NCBI RefSeq assembly: GCF_029094525.1
Contig: NZ_CP119107.1
Span: forward strand, 2,976,001-3,040,000
Direction of reading: 5' to 3'
Length of the DNA stretch: 64,000 bases
Source: Pullulanibacillus sp. KACC 23026
GTDB taxonomy: Bacteria; Bacillota; Bacilli; Bacillales; Sporolactobacillaceae
Position 1 is the stretch's first letter, and the number at the start of each line of letters is the position of its first letter. Below the pieces are notes generated by a model. The model searched no databases. It worked only from the letters and a program-made list of their open reading frames with translations, and was not told where the DNA came from. Made by a program: the position numbers and the translations under genes. Shown here one piece after another: positions 14,733 through 24,678 of the stretch.

Positions 14733-16762
14733 ATATTAACCACTCCTATACTTTGAATCTCGATATCGGGCTCTAATTCCGTGTAAGCAAGAACTGGGAC
14801 TGTCGGTAGGATTTTATCAACGAACTGTTTGAGATACATCCTTATAGAAGGCGATGTTAGAAAAATCGGCTGGCCTCCTGCATTGACAATGCGATTAATC
14901 TCTTTTTGCAGCGCGTCTGTAATTTTCCTTGAGATGGTCGGATCAATCGACAGAAAATAGCCGCCGTTCTCCGTTTGCTGGATGGAATCCGAAATTCCTC
15001 TTTCTAACGTTGCACCCGCTGTTAAGACATGAATCACGCCATCTTCAGCATATTGTTCGGTAATTTGTCTCGTTAAGGACTGACGAACGTACTCGGTTAA
15101 CACCCTCGGATCCTTTGTATAATGAGCATAATCGGCTAATGTTTCAAAAATAGTCGCTAGATCGCGAATCGAGATTTGTTCACGCAGCAGATTCTGAAGC
15201 ACCTTTTGGACTTCGCCAACAGATAACAGACTCGGCACCAACTCTTCGACGAGATTCGGATGCGATTCCTTCAGATTGTCGATGAGCTCCTTCGTCTCTT
15301 CTCTCCGAATAAGCTGGTGGGCATATCTTTTGAGAACCTCTGTCAAATGAGTAGCGATAACAGATGGCGGATCGACAATGATATACCCCATTAATTCAGC
15401 CTGCTGTTTCGCTTCCATCCCTACCCAAACAGCCGGCAGTCCAAATGCTGGTTCGATCACCTTAATTCCTTCAATCGTGTCTTGGTCAACCCCTTGACTC
15501 ATAGCTAGAAAATGATCAAGATAAACCTCTCCGGAAGCAATTTTGCTGCCGCGGAATTTTAAGACATATTGGTTCGGTGACAGTTGTAAATTATCGCGAA
15601 TACGGATCGTTGGGATCACTAGCCCTAATTCAAGAGCAAACTGTCTTCTAATCATGACCACTCGATCCAAGATGTCTCCGCCTTGCTTTTGGTCAGCTAA
15701 TGGGATGAGCCCATAGCCGATTTCTAGTTCTAGTGTATCCATTTGAAGAAGACCGATCACTTTTTCCGGATTACGAATATCTTCTTCCTTATCCTCTGTT
15801 TCGATTTGTTCTTTTAAAGTATCTTCCTTTTTCACAGCCCTTTGCATGCTAAAAGCACCGAATGCTAAGATCGCGGACACGGGTAACGTCAGGAAAATGC
15901 CAATTGGCGTTAAGATACCGAAAACGAAAATCGTCCCTGCGACAATATAAAGGAGTTTCGGATAACTAAAGACTTGGTTCAGAATGTCCGTACCCAAATT
16001 CCCCTCTGAGGCCGCACGTGTCACGGTAATACCGGTTGCAGTAGAGATTAACAATGCCGGTACTTGACTGACTAGTCCATCCCCCACTGACAATAAGGTA
16101 AAAGTTTGCGCGGATTCCGCAAATCCCATGCCATGGATGACCATCCCGATAATAAAGCCGCCAATGACGTTAATTAATAGAATAATAATCCCGGCAATGG
16201 CATCACCTTTAACGAATTTACTGGCACCGTCCATGGCTCCGTAAAAATCGGATTCCTGCTCAATTTTCCGGCGTCGCTCTCGGGCTTCTAGCTCGCTGAT
16301 TAACCCTGCGTTCATATCGGCATCAATACTCATTTGTTTTCCCGGCATCGCATCCAAAGTGAATCGAGCTGCCACCTCAGCAACACGCTCAGATCCTTTT
16401 GTAATAACAATAAATTGAATGACGACGAGGATTAGAAACACTACGAATCCAACGACAGGGCTTCCGCCGATAACGAAGGAACCAAATGTCTCGATGACTT
16501 TACCACCATTCGCCTTTGACAGAATCGATCTTGTGGTCGAAACATTGAGCGCGAGACGAAACAATGTCGTCAATAGTAAAGCGGTTGGAAAAATAGAAAA
16601 ATCGAGCGCTTCTCTCGTATTCATCGCAACTAACAAGATTAGTAGAGAGATACAAATATTACAAATAAGGAGAAAATCTAATAATATTGTTGGTAGTGGA
16701 ACGATCATCATTGCAACGATTAAAATAACAACGAATAATACTGACAAATCTTTTATCTTCAT
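14729..16762 (-). CDS. flhA: FlhA flagellar export-gate protein
   Basis: A 677-residue FHIPEP-family protein. About eight membrane helices fill residues 1-305, including the conserved cytoplasmic loop RFTLDAMPGKQMSIDADMNAG. The C-terminal 350 residues form the cytosolic nonamer ring that docks chaperone-substrate complexes. It is the core of the type III export gate with FlhB, FliP, FliQ and FliR. ATG at 16762 overlaps the flhB TGA (ATGA), and its own end overlaps flhF, so the three are coupled. Confidence 0.96.
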   Translation of the reverse strand: MKIKDLSVLFVVILIVAMMIVPLPTILLDFLLICNICISLLILLVAMNTREALDFSIFPTALLLTTLFRLALNVSTTRSILSKANGGKVIETFGSFVIGGSPVVGFVVFLILVVIQFIVITKGSERVAEVAARFTLDAMPGKQMSIDADMNAGLISELEARERRRKIEQESDFYGAMDGASKFVKGDAIAGIIILLINVIGGFIIGMVIHGMGFAESAQTFTLLSVGDGLVSQVPALLISTATGITVTRAASEGNLGTDILNQVFSYPKLLYIVAGTIFVFGILTPIGIFLTLPVSAILAFGAFSMQRAVKKEDTLKEQIETEDKEEDIRNPEKVIGLLQMDTLELEIGYGLIPLADQKQGGDILDRVVMIRRQFALELGLVIPTIRIRDNLQLSPNQYVLKFRGSKIASGEVYLDHFLAMSQGVDQDTIEGIKVIEPAFGLPAVWVGMEAKQQAELMGYIIVDPPSVIATHLTEVLKRYAHQLIRREETKELIDNLKESHPNLVEELVPSLLSVGEVQKVLQNLLREQISIRDLATIFETLADYAHYTKDPRVLTEYVRQSLTRQITEQYAEDGVIHVLTAGATLERGISDSIQQTENGGYFLSIDPTISRKITDALQKEINRIVNAGGQPIFLTSPSIRMYLKQFVDKILPTVPVLAYTELEPDIEIQSIGVVNI

Positions 16763-17850
16763 GCCATCATCTCTTTATGTCTGCCTTCTTGATAGTAAAC
16801 ATAGGCTAATATCTCACCTACTGCATTGAATAACTCTTCAGGAATCGTTTCTCCTATTTCAACAGTTGCAAATAAGGTCCTTGCTAACGGCCGATTTTCG
16901 ACCGTCATGATTTTATGCTCTTTAGCAATTTCTTTAATTTTAAGTGCCACATGATCTTGCCCTTTAGCAATGACTTTAGGGGCATCCATCGTTTCAATGT
17001 CATAATGAATGGCGACCGCAAAGTGAGTCGGATTCGTAATGATCACATCCGCTTTTGGTACATCCTGCATCATTCGGTTCATCGCCATTTGCCGCTGCCT
17101 TGCTCGTCTTTTTCCTTTAATGACCGGATCCCCTTCCATCTTCTTATGCTCATCCTTTATATCCTGCTTTGACATCCGTAGCTTCTTCTCATATTCAAAC
17201 CTCTGATATAAATAGTCCGCCACGGCTAAGACCATCAAAGAGGCTGAAGCCGTCAGACCAATTTCGATTGTCAGAGAACCAATGAGTCGAGACGCATCCC
17301 AAATGCTCTTCTGGCCGATCGAAACGATCAAGTCTCTCTTGTTCCAGATCTCCGTGAACACGATAAAGCCCGTGATCGTCATTTTTAAAATCGATTTAAT
17401 CAACTCCACGAGAGAGCGAAGTGAAAAAAGTCGTTTGAAGCCTTCTAGAGGGTTCATTTTACCTAGGTTCATCTTCAAGGATTCCATATTAAACATAAAG
17501 CCTACTTGAACAAAATTGGCAAAGAGCCCCGCTCCTAGTACCACTAATAACAGAGGTCCTACCAGTTTCACTGATTCCAATAATAATTGGCCAAATAATT
17601 GCTGAGTGCTCGATATGGTCAAATTCAAAAGCATACTGTCCTGAAACGTATCCCGGTAGATGTTAAAGCAGCCTTCAACAAAAGTTTTTCCGCCAATCAT
17701 GAAAAAAACAAACGCGAGTAATAAGGTGAAAGCAGAGGAGACTTCCTGGCTTTTGGCCACCTGCCCCTTTTTTCTCGCCTCACGCCTTTTATTGGGTGTT
17801 GCTCTTTCTGTTTTTTCTCCGGCAAAGAATTGCAAATCAAGACGAAGCAT
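16759..17850 (-). CDS. flhB: FlhB export-switch protein
   Basis: A 363-residue protein with four membrane helices in the first 215 residues and a cytoplasmic domain holding the autocleavage site NPTH at residues 273-276. Cleavage between Asn and Pro changes export specificity from rod/hook to filament, together with FliK. The N-terminal EKTERATPNKRREARKKGQ segment is typical. It starts at an ATG behind GGGGG and follows fliR by three bases. Confidence 0.96.
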   Translation of the reverse strand: MLRLDLQFFAGEKTERATPNKRREARKKGQVAKSQEVSSAFTLLLAFVFFMIGGKTFVEGCFNIYRDTFQDSMLLNLTISSTQQLFGQLLLESVKLVGPLLLVVLGAGLFANFVQVGFMFNMESLKMNLGKMNPLEGFKRLFSLRSLVELIKSILKMTITGFIVFTEIWNKRDLIVSIGQKSIWDASRLIGSLTIEIGLTASASLMVLAVADYLYQRFEYEKKLRMSKQDIKDEHKKMEGDPVIKGKRRARQRQMAMNRMMQDVPKADVIITNPTHFAVAIHYDIETMDAPKVIAKGQDHVALKIKEIAKEHKIMTVENRPLARTLFATVEIGETIPEELFNAVGEILAYVYYQEGRHKEMMA

Positions 17851-17853
17851 TTT

Positions 17854-18630
17854 TTAAGCCCCCATAATCTTCAAGATGGATGACATGGAATCAAACATGT
17901 TCTCTAAGAGGATATTGACTAAATAAAAGAAACTCGGTAAGACCAAGATATAGATCACAAAATTGAGTATAATTTTAAGCGGTGGAGCGACGGCAAAGAT
18001 ATTCATTTGCGGCACTGCTCGCGCAATAATGCCAATGGCCAGGTCCACGAGGAATAAAGTACCAATGATAGGGGCCGCCATCATAAACCCAATCATAAAC
18101 ATTTGTGAGAGACATTGAAGGATAAAGGTCGACAGCCTGCCATCGGACCAAGCCGGAACCATGGATGGTAAGGCAATCCAATCAAAGCTCGCTAAAATGC
18201 CTTGTATTAATAAATGGTGGGCATCGGTTGCAAAGAAAACGAGCATCGTCAAGATATTCTGCAATCGTCCGGTAAGCTGCGTGTTCGTGTTAAACATGGG
18301 GTCAAACAAATTGGCCATCGAAAACCCAATCTGGATATCTAGTAAAGACCCTGCCAGTTCAACGGAATAAAGAAGAATACTTGGAATAAGACCTAATACG
18401 ATTCCGACCATAAACTCTTTAAGGATCAAGATAACCAGCAAGCCGATTGATAGATTATCAAACGAATCTTTCACGACCCCTGCACAAAGAACACTTAGAA
18501 TGACACTAAACCCAATCTTAAAGGAGGCAGGGATTTGCCGGCCAGAAAACACGGGAGCACTGATCATAAATGAGCTAATCCGTACAAAAATCAATAAGAA
18601 GGGCCACCATAGAGAAGTGTCAATGGTCAT
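17854..18630 (-). CDS. fliR: FliR export-gate protein
   Basis: A 258-residue membrane protein with about six helices, typical of FliR in length and in the VELAGSLLDIQIGFSMANLFDP and RAVPQMNIFAV segments. It forms the FliP5-Q4-R1 export pore in the basal body. The ribosome site is weak (GTGGGC), but the start fits tightly after fliQ and is probably coupled. Confidence 0.95.
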   Translation of the reverse strand: MTIDTSLWWPFLLIFVRISSFMISAPVFSGRQIPASFKIGFSVILSVLCAGVVKDSFDNLSIGLLVILILKEFMVGIVLGLIPSILLYSVELAGSLLDIQIGFSMANLFDPMFNTNTQLTGRLQNILTMLVFFATDAHHLLIQGILASFDWIALPSMVPAWSDGRLSTFILQCLSQMFMIGFMMAAPIIGTLFLVDLAIGIIARAVPQMNIFAVAPPLKIILNFVIYILVLPSFFYLVNILLENMFDSMSSILKIMGA

Positions 18631-18633
18631 CTG

Positions 18634-18903
18634 TTAGCCCACATACTGCGCCAGATTACCTAACAAATGTTGAGTGAAATCAACGAGATGCTGCAGCATC
18701 CAGCCCCCAAAAAAGAGAAGTGAGAGAAAGACGGCAACCAGTTTTGGGACAAAGGAGAGCGTTTGTTCCTGGATTTGGGTCGTCGCTTGAAAAATACTGA
18801 CGATCAGTCCAACAAGCAAGGCGATCCCCGCAACTGGGGCGATGATAATTAAGATCGTATACACAGAATCTTGGGCAAGTTTCATAATCATTTCAGTAGA
18901 CAT
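18634..18903 (-). CDS. fliQ: FliQ export-gate protein
   Basis: An 89-residue protein with two membrane helices and the conserved segment FQATTQIQEQTLSFVPK, diagnostic of FliQ. Four copies join the FliP-FliR export pore. The ATG has GAAGGGGA upstream; it sits between fliP and fliR with short gaps. Confidence 0.96.
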   Translation of the reverse strand: MSTEMIMKLAQDSVYTILIIIAPVAGIALLVGLIVSIFQATTQIQEQTLSFVPKLVAVFLSLLFFGGWMLQHLVDFTQHLLGNLAQYVG

Positions 18904-18917
18904 ATAGATATCCCCTT

Positions 18918-19664
18918 CTAGAAGCTCATTAACAGTGACTTAATAATTAGATTCCAGCCATCAACCAATATAAATAGTAGAATCTTAAACGGTAGAGAAA
19001 TCATCACCGGCGGCAGCATCATCATCCCCATCGACATTAAGACACTGGAGACGATCATATCAATGATCAGAAACGGAATATAAATGATAAATCCCATTTG
19101 AAACGCGGTTTTCAACTCACTTATGGAATAGGCTGGAACGAGCGCGCGGAGCGGAATATTATCGATCTTCTTTGGAATCTTCTTCCCCTCATAATCCATA
19201 AATAAAGCAAGATCTTTTTCCCGTGTCTGCTTCGCCATGAATTCCTTCATTGGATCTGTCGCTTTCTTGTAGGCCGTTTCTTCAGTGATTTTGCCTGCCA
19301 TATACGGCTGCAAGGCATCGTGATTCACTTTCTCAAAAGTAGGTCCCATAATAAACAACGTTAAAAATAAGGCTAAACCAACTAATACCTGATTGGGTGG
19401 CGTTTGCTGCGTCCCTAAAGCATTTCGAACGAAGCCGAGGACAACGATGACTCTCGTAAAACAAGTCATTAAGACTAAGATCGCCGGCGCAATCGACAAG
19501 ACCGTTATTAATAGAATGATTTTAAAGGTGTTCGATACATCCACTGGGTCACTCGAGCCTAGATTAATACCGGGCAATAGCGATGTTGTTGAGTCGGCTG
19601 CATAAGAAACCGAGAAACCACCAAGCGTCAGCAGTGGAACAAGGAAGAGTATTTTTCTGATCAT
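18918..19664 (-). CDS. fliP: FliP export-gate protein
   Basis: A 248-residue protein with an N-terminal signal-like helix (residues 4-22) and four further helices. Motifs TCFTRVIVVLGFVRNALGTQ and GMMMLPPVMISLPFKI are typical of FliP/YscR. It builds the core of the export pore. Ribosome site AGAGGATT; it starts four bases after the fliO stop. Confidence 0.96.
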   Translation of the reverse strand: MIRKILFLVPLLTLGGFSVSYAADSTTSLLPGINLGSSDPVDVSNTFKIILLITVLSIAPAILVLMTCFTRVIVVLGFVRNALGTQQTPPNQVLVGLALFLTLFIMGPTFEKVNHDALQPYMAGKITEETAYKKATDPMKEFMAKQTREKDLALFMDYEGKKIPKKIDNIPLRALVPAYSISELKTAFQMGFIIYIPFLIIDMIVSSVLMSMGMMMLPPVMISLPFKILLFILVDGWNLIIKSLLMSF

Positions 19665-19667
19665 CGG

Positions 19668-20231
19668 TTAATCCTCTTTACGGTTTTGATTCAATTTCTG
19701 TAACTGTTTACCCAAAACCGACTCCCATAATTGTTTCGGATCCTTGGGTAACCATTTTGGCGGTTCGGCATCTCCTTGACTTTCATAGCTTTCCAAAAGG
19801 TTCTGATACTCCTCACCTTGAGAAACGGAACGAATAAGCGTAACCGTATCGCCCACTCCAATAATATAAATGGTTTGGCCGATAAGCAGCACTTGGAGGG
19901 AGCGATTATTTCCGAGCGATTGCCCGCCAAGCGATATAATCGGTCCACTGGATTGAAGCGATTTATCCCGTTTCGTTAAATACCGAAGTGCCAAGAATAG
20001 CAAGCCAATCACAACAATAAAAGAAACGATAAATTTCAGGAATAATGGGAAAATGGAGGATGATTGATGATCGGCTGTTTGAGTCGATGGCGCTTGAGTC
20101 TTCCCGTTATCAGAATGAATCGTCTCATAGACAGAAGGGTCTCCAGAAGCGACTAAGCCGGCTGCATAACTCGTGGAATGAAATGAAAATAAATATAAGA
20201 GAATAGCAATAACCACACATGAGCGTTTCAT
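19668..20231 (-). CDS. fliO: FliO (FliZ-type) export-assembly protein
   Basis: A 187-residue protein with a signal peptide (cleavage likely after residue 23, SYA-AG), a membrane helix near 65-87 and a cytoplasmic domain with GGQSLGNNRSLQVLLIGQ, the hallmark of FliO. FliO helps FliP assemble. Its place before fliPQR matches other Bacillales, where it is called fliZ. Ribosome site GGGAAGGAAAG. Confidence 0.88.
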   Translation of the reverse strand: MKRSCVVIAILLYLFSFHSTSYAAGLVASGDPSVYETIHSDNGKTQAPSTQTADHQSSSIFPLFLKFIVSFIVVIGLLFLALRYLTKRDKSLQSSGPIISLGGQSLGNNRSLQVLLIGQTIYIIGVGDTVTLIRSVSQGEEYQNLLESYESQGDAEPPKWLPKDPKQLWESVLGKQLQKLNQNRKED

Positions 20232-20261
20232 GATTCTTTCCTTCCCTGGAAAAATTTCAAA

Positions 20262-21113
20262 TTATTTTAGTTCAGCCGTAATGACAGCAGCCATTTTTGG
20301 ATTTGACTTTGTGATTTCAGTCAAAATGCTTGAACGCGTGCTTGTATTCATATCTTTTAAAATCGTCATAGCCGATTGCGAATCGGACCCCATCATGGTC
20401 TTAATAATTCCCGCCGATTGAGTGGCTGGCATTTCTGAAAGAGTTTCGACTAAACTATTATTTTGCGTCTCATTTTTTTGAACGATTTGATGCACTTGAT
20501 CCTTGAGTGAAGTTTGATCACTTGCAGGCTGTTCTGCCAGGTCATTGAGCACTGTCGTAATTTGAGCTGCTTTACTCGGATCCTTCATGCTGCCAAGGAT
20601 ACTGCTTTGGACATCTTGGCTCAGCATCGAAATGGTATAAGCCGCATCTTCTAGTGGCATGGCGTCAAAAATAGCCCCTGCTTTGGATGGTGACATATTG
20701 CTATAGATTTGCGACATTTTCTTCATCTGATCTTGATAGTTTTGGGTGTTGGTCGTTTTAATTTGCTTTTGCAAACTCGTCACTTTCGAATTCGCCTTCT
20801 GCAAATCTTGTTTACTGGAACTTAATTCTGCTTTCAACTGAGTAATTTCTTGTTTCTGACTCTTTACTTCAGAAGTATTGCTCGCAGTTGCTTGCTTCAT
20901 AGAGTTCGTACTAGACTGTGCTTCTGAACTTGTCGGCACAGGAGCTGGGATAAAAAGACTCAATCCAGGTATTTTACTTCCCAAAGATTGTAATGGTTTT
21001 CCAACAGGCACTTTCATCACATATAAAATAGCCCCCGTGAATACAATCGCTAAGATTATTGGAATCAAGACATAGGATAATAGAAACCCTTTAAATCGGG
21101 ACTTTTCATTCAT
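20262..21113 (-). CDS. motE: MotE/YlxF-like chaperone-type membrane protein
   Basis: A 283-residue protein with one N-terminal membrane helix (about 10-32), a Ser-rich linker, a coiled coil at about 75-125 and a C-terminal MgtE-N-like domain, in which residues YSNMSPSKAGAIFDAM are characteristic. MotE-like proteins (YlxF in B. subtilis) sit between fliJ and fliK in many Gram-positives; in Helicobacter, MotE acts as a chaperone for MotC. Here fliK has moved elsewhere and fliO follows directly. Confidence 0.75.
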   Translation of the reverse strand: MNEKSRFKGFLLSYVLIPIILAIVFTGAILYVMKVPVGKPLQSLGSKIPGLSLFIPAPVPTSSEAQSSTNSMKQATASNTSEVKSQKQEITQLKAELSSSKQDLQKANSKVTSLQKQIKTTNTQNYQDQMKKMSQIYSNMSPSKAGAIFDAMPLEDAAYTISMLSQDVQSSILGSMKDPSKAAQITTVLNDLAEQPASDQTSLKDQVHQIVQKNETQNNSLVETLSEMPATQSAGIIKTMMGSDSQSAMTILKDMNTSTRSSILTEITKSNPKMAAVITAELK

Positions 21114-21125
21114 TCAATTGACACC

Positions 21126-21560
21126 TCATGTTCTTCGGGTATATCTTAGTACAGCCATTTCATCAAGAACTGCCTGCTCTTTTTGTTCCATTTGTTTTAT
21201 AAAAGCAGCCTTCGATTTTTCCTTCCATTGATTCCATGTTTTCGCTTCTTGTGTCTTTCCTATTAGAACGAGTTGCTTTTCTTCCACTTCATGGTCAAGC
21301 TTCTTGGATTCCGTTTTCAGTTGATTCATTTGGCGATTGAAATAGTCAATCCCCTCCTGGATTTCCAACAGTTCCATCACCGTTTTTCGATCAACCTGAT
21401 TGTATTGATGTAAGGCTTCCTCTATATGAACGTCAACCTCTGCCAGTTGCTCGCCGAGTTCCAATTGTTTGCGTTTCACATGTCCTAATTCTTGCTTCGC
21501 TGCTTCTTTTTCATTCTCTTTTAAATCAAGGACTTTCTGAAATGTAAAATGATACGTCAT
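21126..21560 (-). CDS. fliJ: FliJ export-ATPase coupling protein
   Basis: A 144-residue, almost wholly coiled-coil protein with the N-terminal FTFQKVLDLKENEKEAAKQE pattern of FliJ. It links the FliI ATPase ring to FlhA, like the gamma stalk of F-type ATPases. The ATG at 21560 overlaps the fliI TGA (TGATG), the usual coupling; a GTG one codon earlier is possible. Ribosome site GGTGGTGG. Confidence 0.9.
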   Translation of the reverse strand: MTYHFTFQKVLDLKENEKEAAKQELGHVKRKQLELGEQLAEVDVHIEEALHQYNQVDRKTVMELLEIQEGIDYFNRQMNQLKTESKKLDHEVEEKQLVLIGKTQEAKTWNQWKEKSKAAFIKQMEQKEQAVLDEMAVLRYTRRT

Positions 21561-22879
21561 CACACACCACCACCAAATTGAGACATTAAAAAGGTTTGGG
21601 CATCGGCTAATTGCGAAGGTTCGAAAATCCCTTGTCTTAAGAATTGATCCATTTGCGGCTTCATCCGGATGGCGAGGTCAATCTCTCGGTTTGAGCCTTT
21701 CTTATAAGCTCCAATATTGATCAAATCCTCGGTTTCATTGTACGCAGCCATGTATTTCTTAAAAGTTCGGGCGGCTTGTTGATGCTCTTCGGACGTAATG
21801 TCGGTCATGACCCTGCTTGTACTATTCAGCACATCAATGGCAGGGAAAATCCCCTTACCGGCAATTGAGCGATTCAGAACAATATGTCCATCCAGAATCC
21901 CTCTAACGGCATCGGCAATCGGTTCATTCATGTCATCTCCATCGACTAAAACGGTATAAAGGGCTGAAATCGATCCCTTTGGAGAGGTACCCGCTCGCTC
22001 TAATAATTGAGGCAGCATCGCAAATACGGAAGGCGTATAGCCCTTTGTCGTTGGCGGTTCGCCAATGGCTAGCCCAATCTCTCTCTGGGCCATCGCAAAT
22101 CGGGTGACCGAATCCATGACGAGTAACACGTCTTTGCCACGATCACGAAAATATTCAGCAATCGAGGTTGCGGTAAGGGCTCCCTTAATCCGCATAAGGG
22201 CAGGCTGATCAGACGTGGCAACGATGACAACCGATTTTTTTAAACCCTCTTCTCCAAGGTTTTGTTCGATAAAATCAAGGACTTCTCGACCACGTTCACC
22301 AATTAAGGCAATGACATTGACTTCTGCTGTGGTATTTCGCGAAATCATCCCTAATAGCGTACTTTTCCCTACACCACTGCCAGCAAAGATCCCCATTCTC
22401 TGACCTTTGCCCATCGTTAGAAGGCCGTCAATAGGACGAACACCAACGCTTAGTGGTAAATGAATGCGCGGTCTCATAAGCGGATTGGGCGGCTTGGCAT
22501 GTGTGGGCACTTCCTCTAAGCCGACCGGTAAGGGAACGCCATCCATGGGGTTGCCTAATGCATCCAAAATCCGCCCAAGTAATTGGTGGCCGGCCTTCAC
22601 CATCATCGGCTTACCGCTTGCCACCACATCACAGCCTGGCCCAATGGCACGAACCTCTCCAAGGGGCATGAGCAACACTTTATTTTCTTTAATTCCGACG
22701 ACTTCTGCCGGAATCGGTGTTTGTGAATTAGAAGGATAGATCGAGCATAATTCGCCGATGCGAACATCCGGCCCTTGTGACTCGATTGTCAGGCCGATAA
22801 TCTGGGTGATTTTCCCATTCACACGAACAGGGTCCATGCTTTCAATGACTTTGATATAGGAATCAGCTGATAACACCAC
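21560..22879 (-). CDS. fliI: FliI flagellum-specific export ATPase
   Basis: A 439-residue homologue of the F1 beta subunit. Walker A AGSGVGKST is at residues 166-174, Walker B VLLVMDSVTRFA and the YTVLVDGDDMNEP loop follow. FliI drives or supports entry of export substrates with FliH and FliJ. The start is a GTG at 22879 that overlaps the fliH TAG, behind AAGGGGG. Confidence 0.97.
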   Translation of the reverse strand: MVLSADSYIKVIESMDPVRVNGKITQIIGLTIESQGPDVRIGELCSIYPSNSQTPIPAEVVGIKENKVLLMPLGEVRAIGPGCDVVASGKPMMVKAGHQLLGRILDALGNPMDGVPLPVGLEEVPTHAKPPNPLMRPRIHLPLSVGVRPIDGLLTMGKGQRMGIFAGSGVGKSTLLGMISRNTTAEVNVIALIGERGREVLDFIEQNLGEEGLKKSVVIVATSDQPALMRIKGALTATSIAEYFRDRGKDVLLVMDSVTRFAMAQREIGLAIGEPPTTKGYTPSVFAMLPQLLERAGTSPKGSISALYTVLVDGDDMNEPIADAVRGILDGHIVLNRSIAGKGIFPAIDVLNSTSRVMTDITSEEHQQAARTFKKYMAAYNETEDLINIGAYKKGSNREIDLAIRMKPQMDQFLRQGIFEPSQLADAQTFLMSQFGGGV

Positions 22880-23682
22880 TACTTATCTGCCCCCTTCCTT
22901 GCCTCAAGAATCGCTTTCTTAATTTCATCCAATTGCGTGTCAATTCGAGCATCAATACTTCCATATGCGGTTCGAATCACGCAGCCTTTTGGCGTCACAG
23001 AATGGTCGGGGATGATTTTAATCTCTGTTTCGCCATTAACCAATGCTATAAAACCCTCTCGCTCTGACTGAATCAGCTCATAATCTTCAGGATGGATACA
23101 GACAGAAATCGATTCTTTTTCCTTAAAACGAAGAATATGTTGCTGAATGAGTTCGACATATTTATCAGGATGCTCCGTTAATTCCTGTTTCACAATTTTC
23201 CCAGCGATAACGGTACTTAATTCCAGTAGAAAGGTTTCGGCTTCAGAGATGATCGCTTCTTTTTGTTCGAAGGCTTGTTCGAGAACTTGCTGGGCATGGG
23301 TGATTTTTCCTTGATACTCCGCCTCGAGGATCCTTCGCGCTTCCGCTTTTCCCTTCTGAAGCCCATCCTCATAGCCTTTTTGCTCGGCTTCAATCGAACG
23401 CGTTTCAAGGTTTTGCTGACTCTCTTCCCACCAACGATTCATTTTCTCTTCTGTTTCAGCTTCAATCGCGCTCGCCTGTTGCCGAGCTTGTTCAAGAATG
23501 GCATCTGCTTGACTTTTTGCCCCTTCAATCAAGCTTTCGGAATGGCGAGCCGCATGATTAGCCGTCTCATCTTCATTTTCCTCAGTCGTTGGCAGATGAA
23601 TGGGAGTCAGTTTAATCCGCTTCACTTCATTGTCTATTGAAAGGTTAGAGGCTTTGAATACTTTAGAGTAGAACGTCATCAT
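22879..23682 (-). CDS. fliH: FliH export-ATPase regulator
   Basis: A 267-residue protein with a long Glu/Gln/Ala-rich coiled coil (about residues 45-140) and a C-terminal domain with IHPEDYELIQ, typical of FliH/YscL. It holds FliI inactive and anchors it to the C-ring via FliN/FliY. I take the ATG at 23682 (GGGGTGG upstream), which overlaps fliG by 20 bp; the next ATG at 23679 is equally possible, and the TTG at 23697 is less likely. Confidence 0.9.
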   Translation of the reverse strand: MMTFYSKVFKASNLSIDNEVKRIKLTPIHLPTTEENEDETANHAARHSESLIEGAKSQADAILEQARQQASAIEAETEEKMNRWWEESQQNLETRSIEAEQKGYEDGLQKGKAEARRILEAEYQGKITHAQQVLEQAFEQKEAIISEAETFLLELSTVIAGKIVKQELTEHPDKYVELIQQHILRFKEKESISVCIHPEDYELIQSEREGFIALVNGETEIKIIPDHSVTPKGCVIRTAYGSIDARIDTQLDEIKKAILEARKGADK

Positions 23683-24673
23683 TTCCACCCCGAGCAATCA
23701 CCAATTCGCCAATATCTTCTAAATGTCGAATGACAGAAACGATTCTTCCCTGAGCTTCTTCGACGTCCTTCACTCTGACAGGACCAAGATATTGCATTTC
23801 TTCCTCGAACGTTTCGACCATCCGTTCCGACATGTTATCGAACAACACTTTCTTGACTTCTGGACTGGCTGCTTTTAAGGAAAGCAAGAGATCATGATTT
23901 TCCACTTCTTGAATGATCCTTTGAATGGCACGGCGGTCGAGGGTAATAATGTCCTCAAAGACAAACATCCGTTTCTTAATCTCTTCCACCAAATCCTTAT
24001 TGTTCGTCCCAAGCTGTTCCAGAATGGTCTTTTCTGTGCCGCGGTCGACCCCATTCAGGATATTAACAATCGATTCAATACCGCCAACGACAGTGAAGTC
24101 TTGCTGAATGGTGGAGGCAAGCTTCTGTTCTAAGAGATTTTCCACTTCTTTAATAACGTCTGGTGATGTTTGTTCTAATAAGGCTATCCGTCTTGCCACA
24201 TCCGATTGCAATTCCTCCGGCAATGAGGAGAGGATCATGGAAGACTGATTGGGCTCGAGATGAGCGAGCACGAGTGCAATCATCTGTGGATGCTCATTTT
24301 GCAGAAAATGATAGATTTGCATCGGATCGATACGACGAGCAAATTCAAATGGTTTCACCTGCAGCTGTGTTGTCAACCGCTTAATGATCGCTCGTGCCTT
24401 ATCGCTTCCAAGAGCCGTCTCTAATATATCCTCTGCATAGCTGATTCCGCCAATCGACAGATAATCAGACGCGATACACATTTCATGAAATTCCTTTAGA
24501 ACTTCTTCTTTTTCTTTTGGGTCTACTTTATGAATATTAGCAATGGCCAACGTTAGCTGGTCGATCTCTTCCTCAGGCAAATGTTTAAAAATCTTAGAGG
24601 AAGCCTCTTTTCCCATTGAAATTAACAAAATCGCTGCTTTTTGTTTGCCCGTCAATCTTAATGCGGTCGCCAT
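23663..24673 (-). CDS. fliG: FliG motor-switch protein
   Basis: A 336-residue FliG with N-, middle and C-terminal armadillo-type domains. EHPQMIALVLAHLEP is the EHPQ motif of the middle domain that binds FliM; the C-terminal domain carries the charged torque helix with DRRAIQRIIQEV. FliG couples stator MotA to rotor FliF. GGAGGAG lies 11 bases before the ATG; it follows fliF by five bases. Confidence 0.97.
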   Translation of the reverse strand: MATALRLTGKQKAAILLISMGKEASSKIFKHLPEEEIDQLTLAIANIHKVDPKEKEEVLKEFHEMCIASDYLSIGGISYAEDILETALGSDKARAIIKRLTTQLQVKPFEFARRIDPMQIYHFLQNEHPQMIALVLAHLEPNQSSMILSSLPEELQSDVARRIALLEQTSPDVIKEVENLLEQKLASTIQQDFTVVGGIESIVNILNGVDRGTEKTILEQLGTNNKDLVEEIKKRMFVFEDIITLDRRAIQRIIQEVENHDLLLSLKAASPEVKKVLFDNMSERMVETFEEEMQYLGPVRVKDVEEAQGRIVSVIRHLEDIGELVIARGGNDDVLL

Positions 24674-24678
24674 AGGAA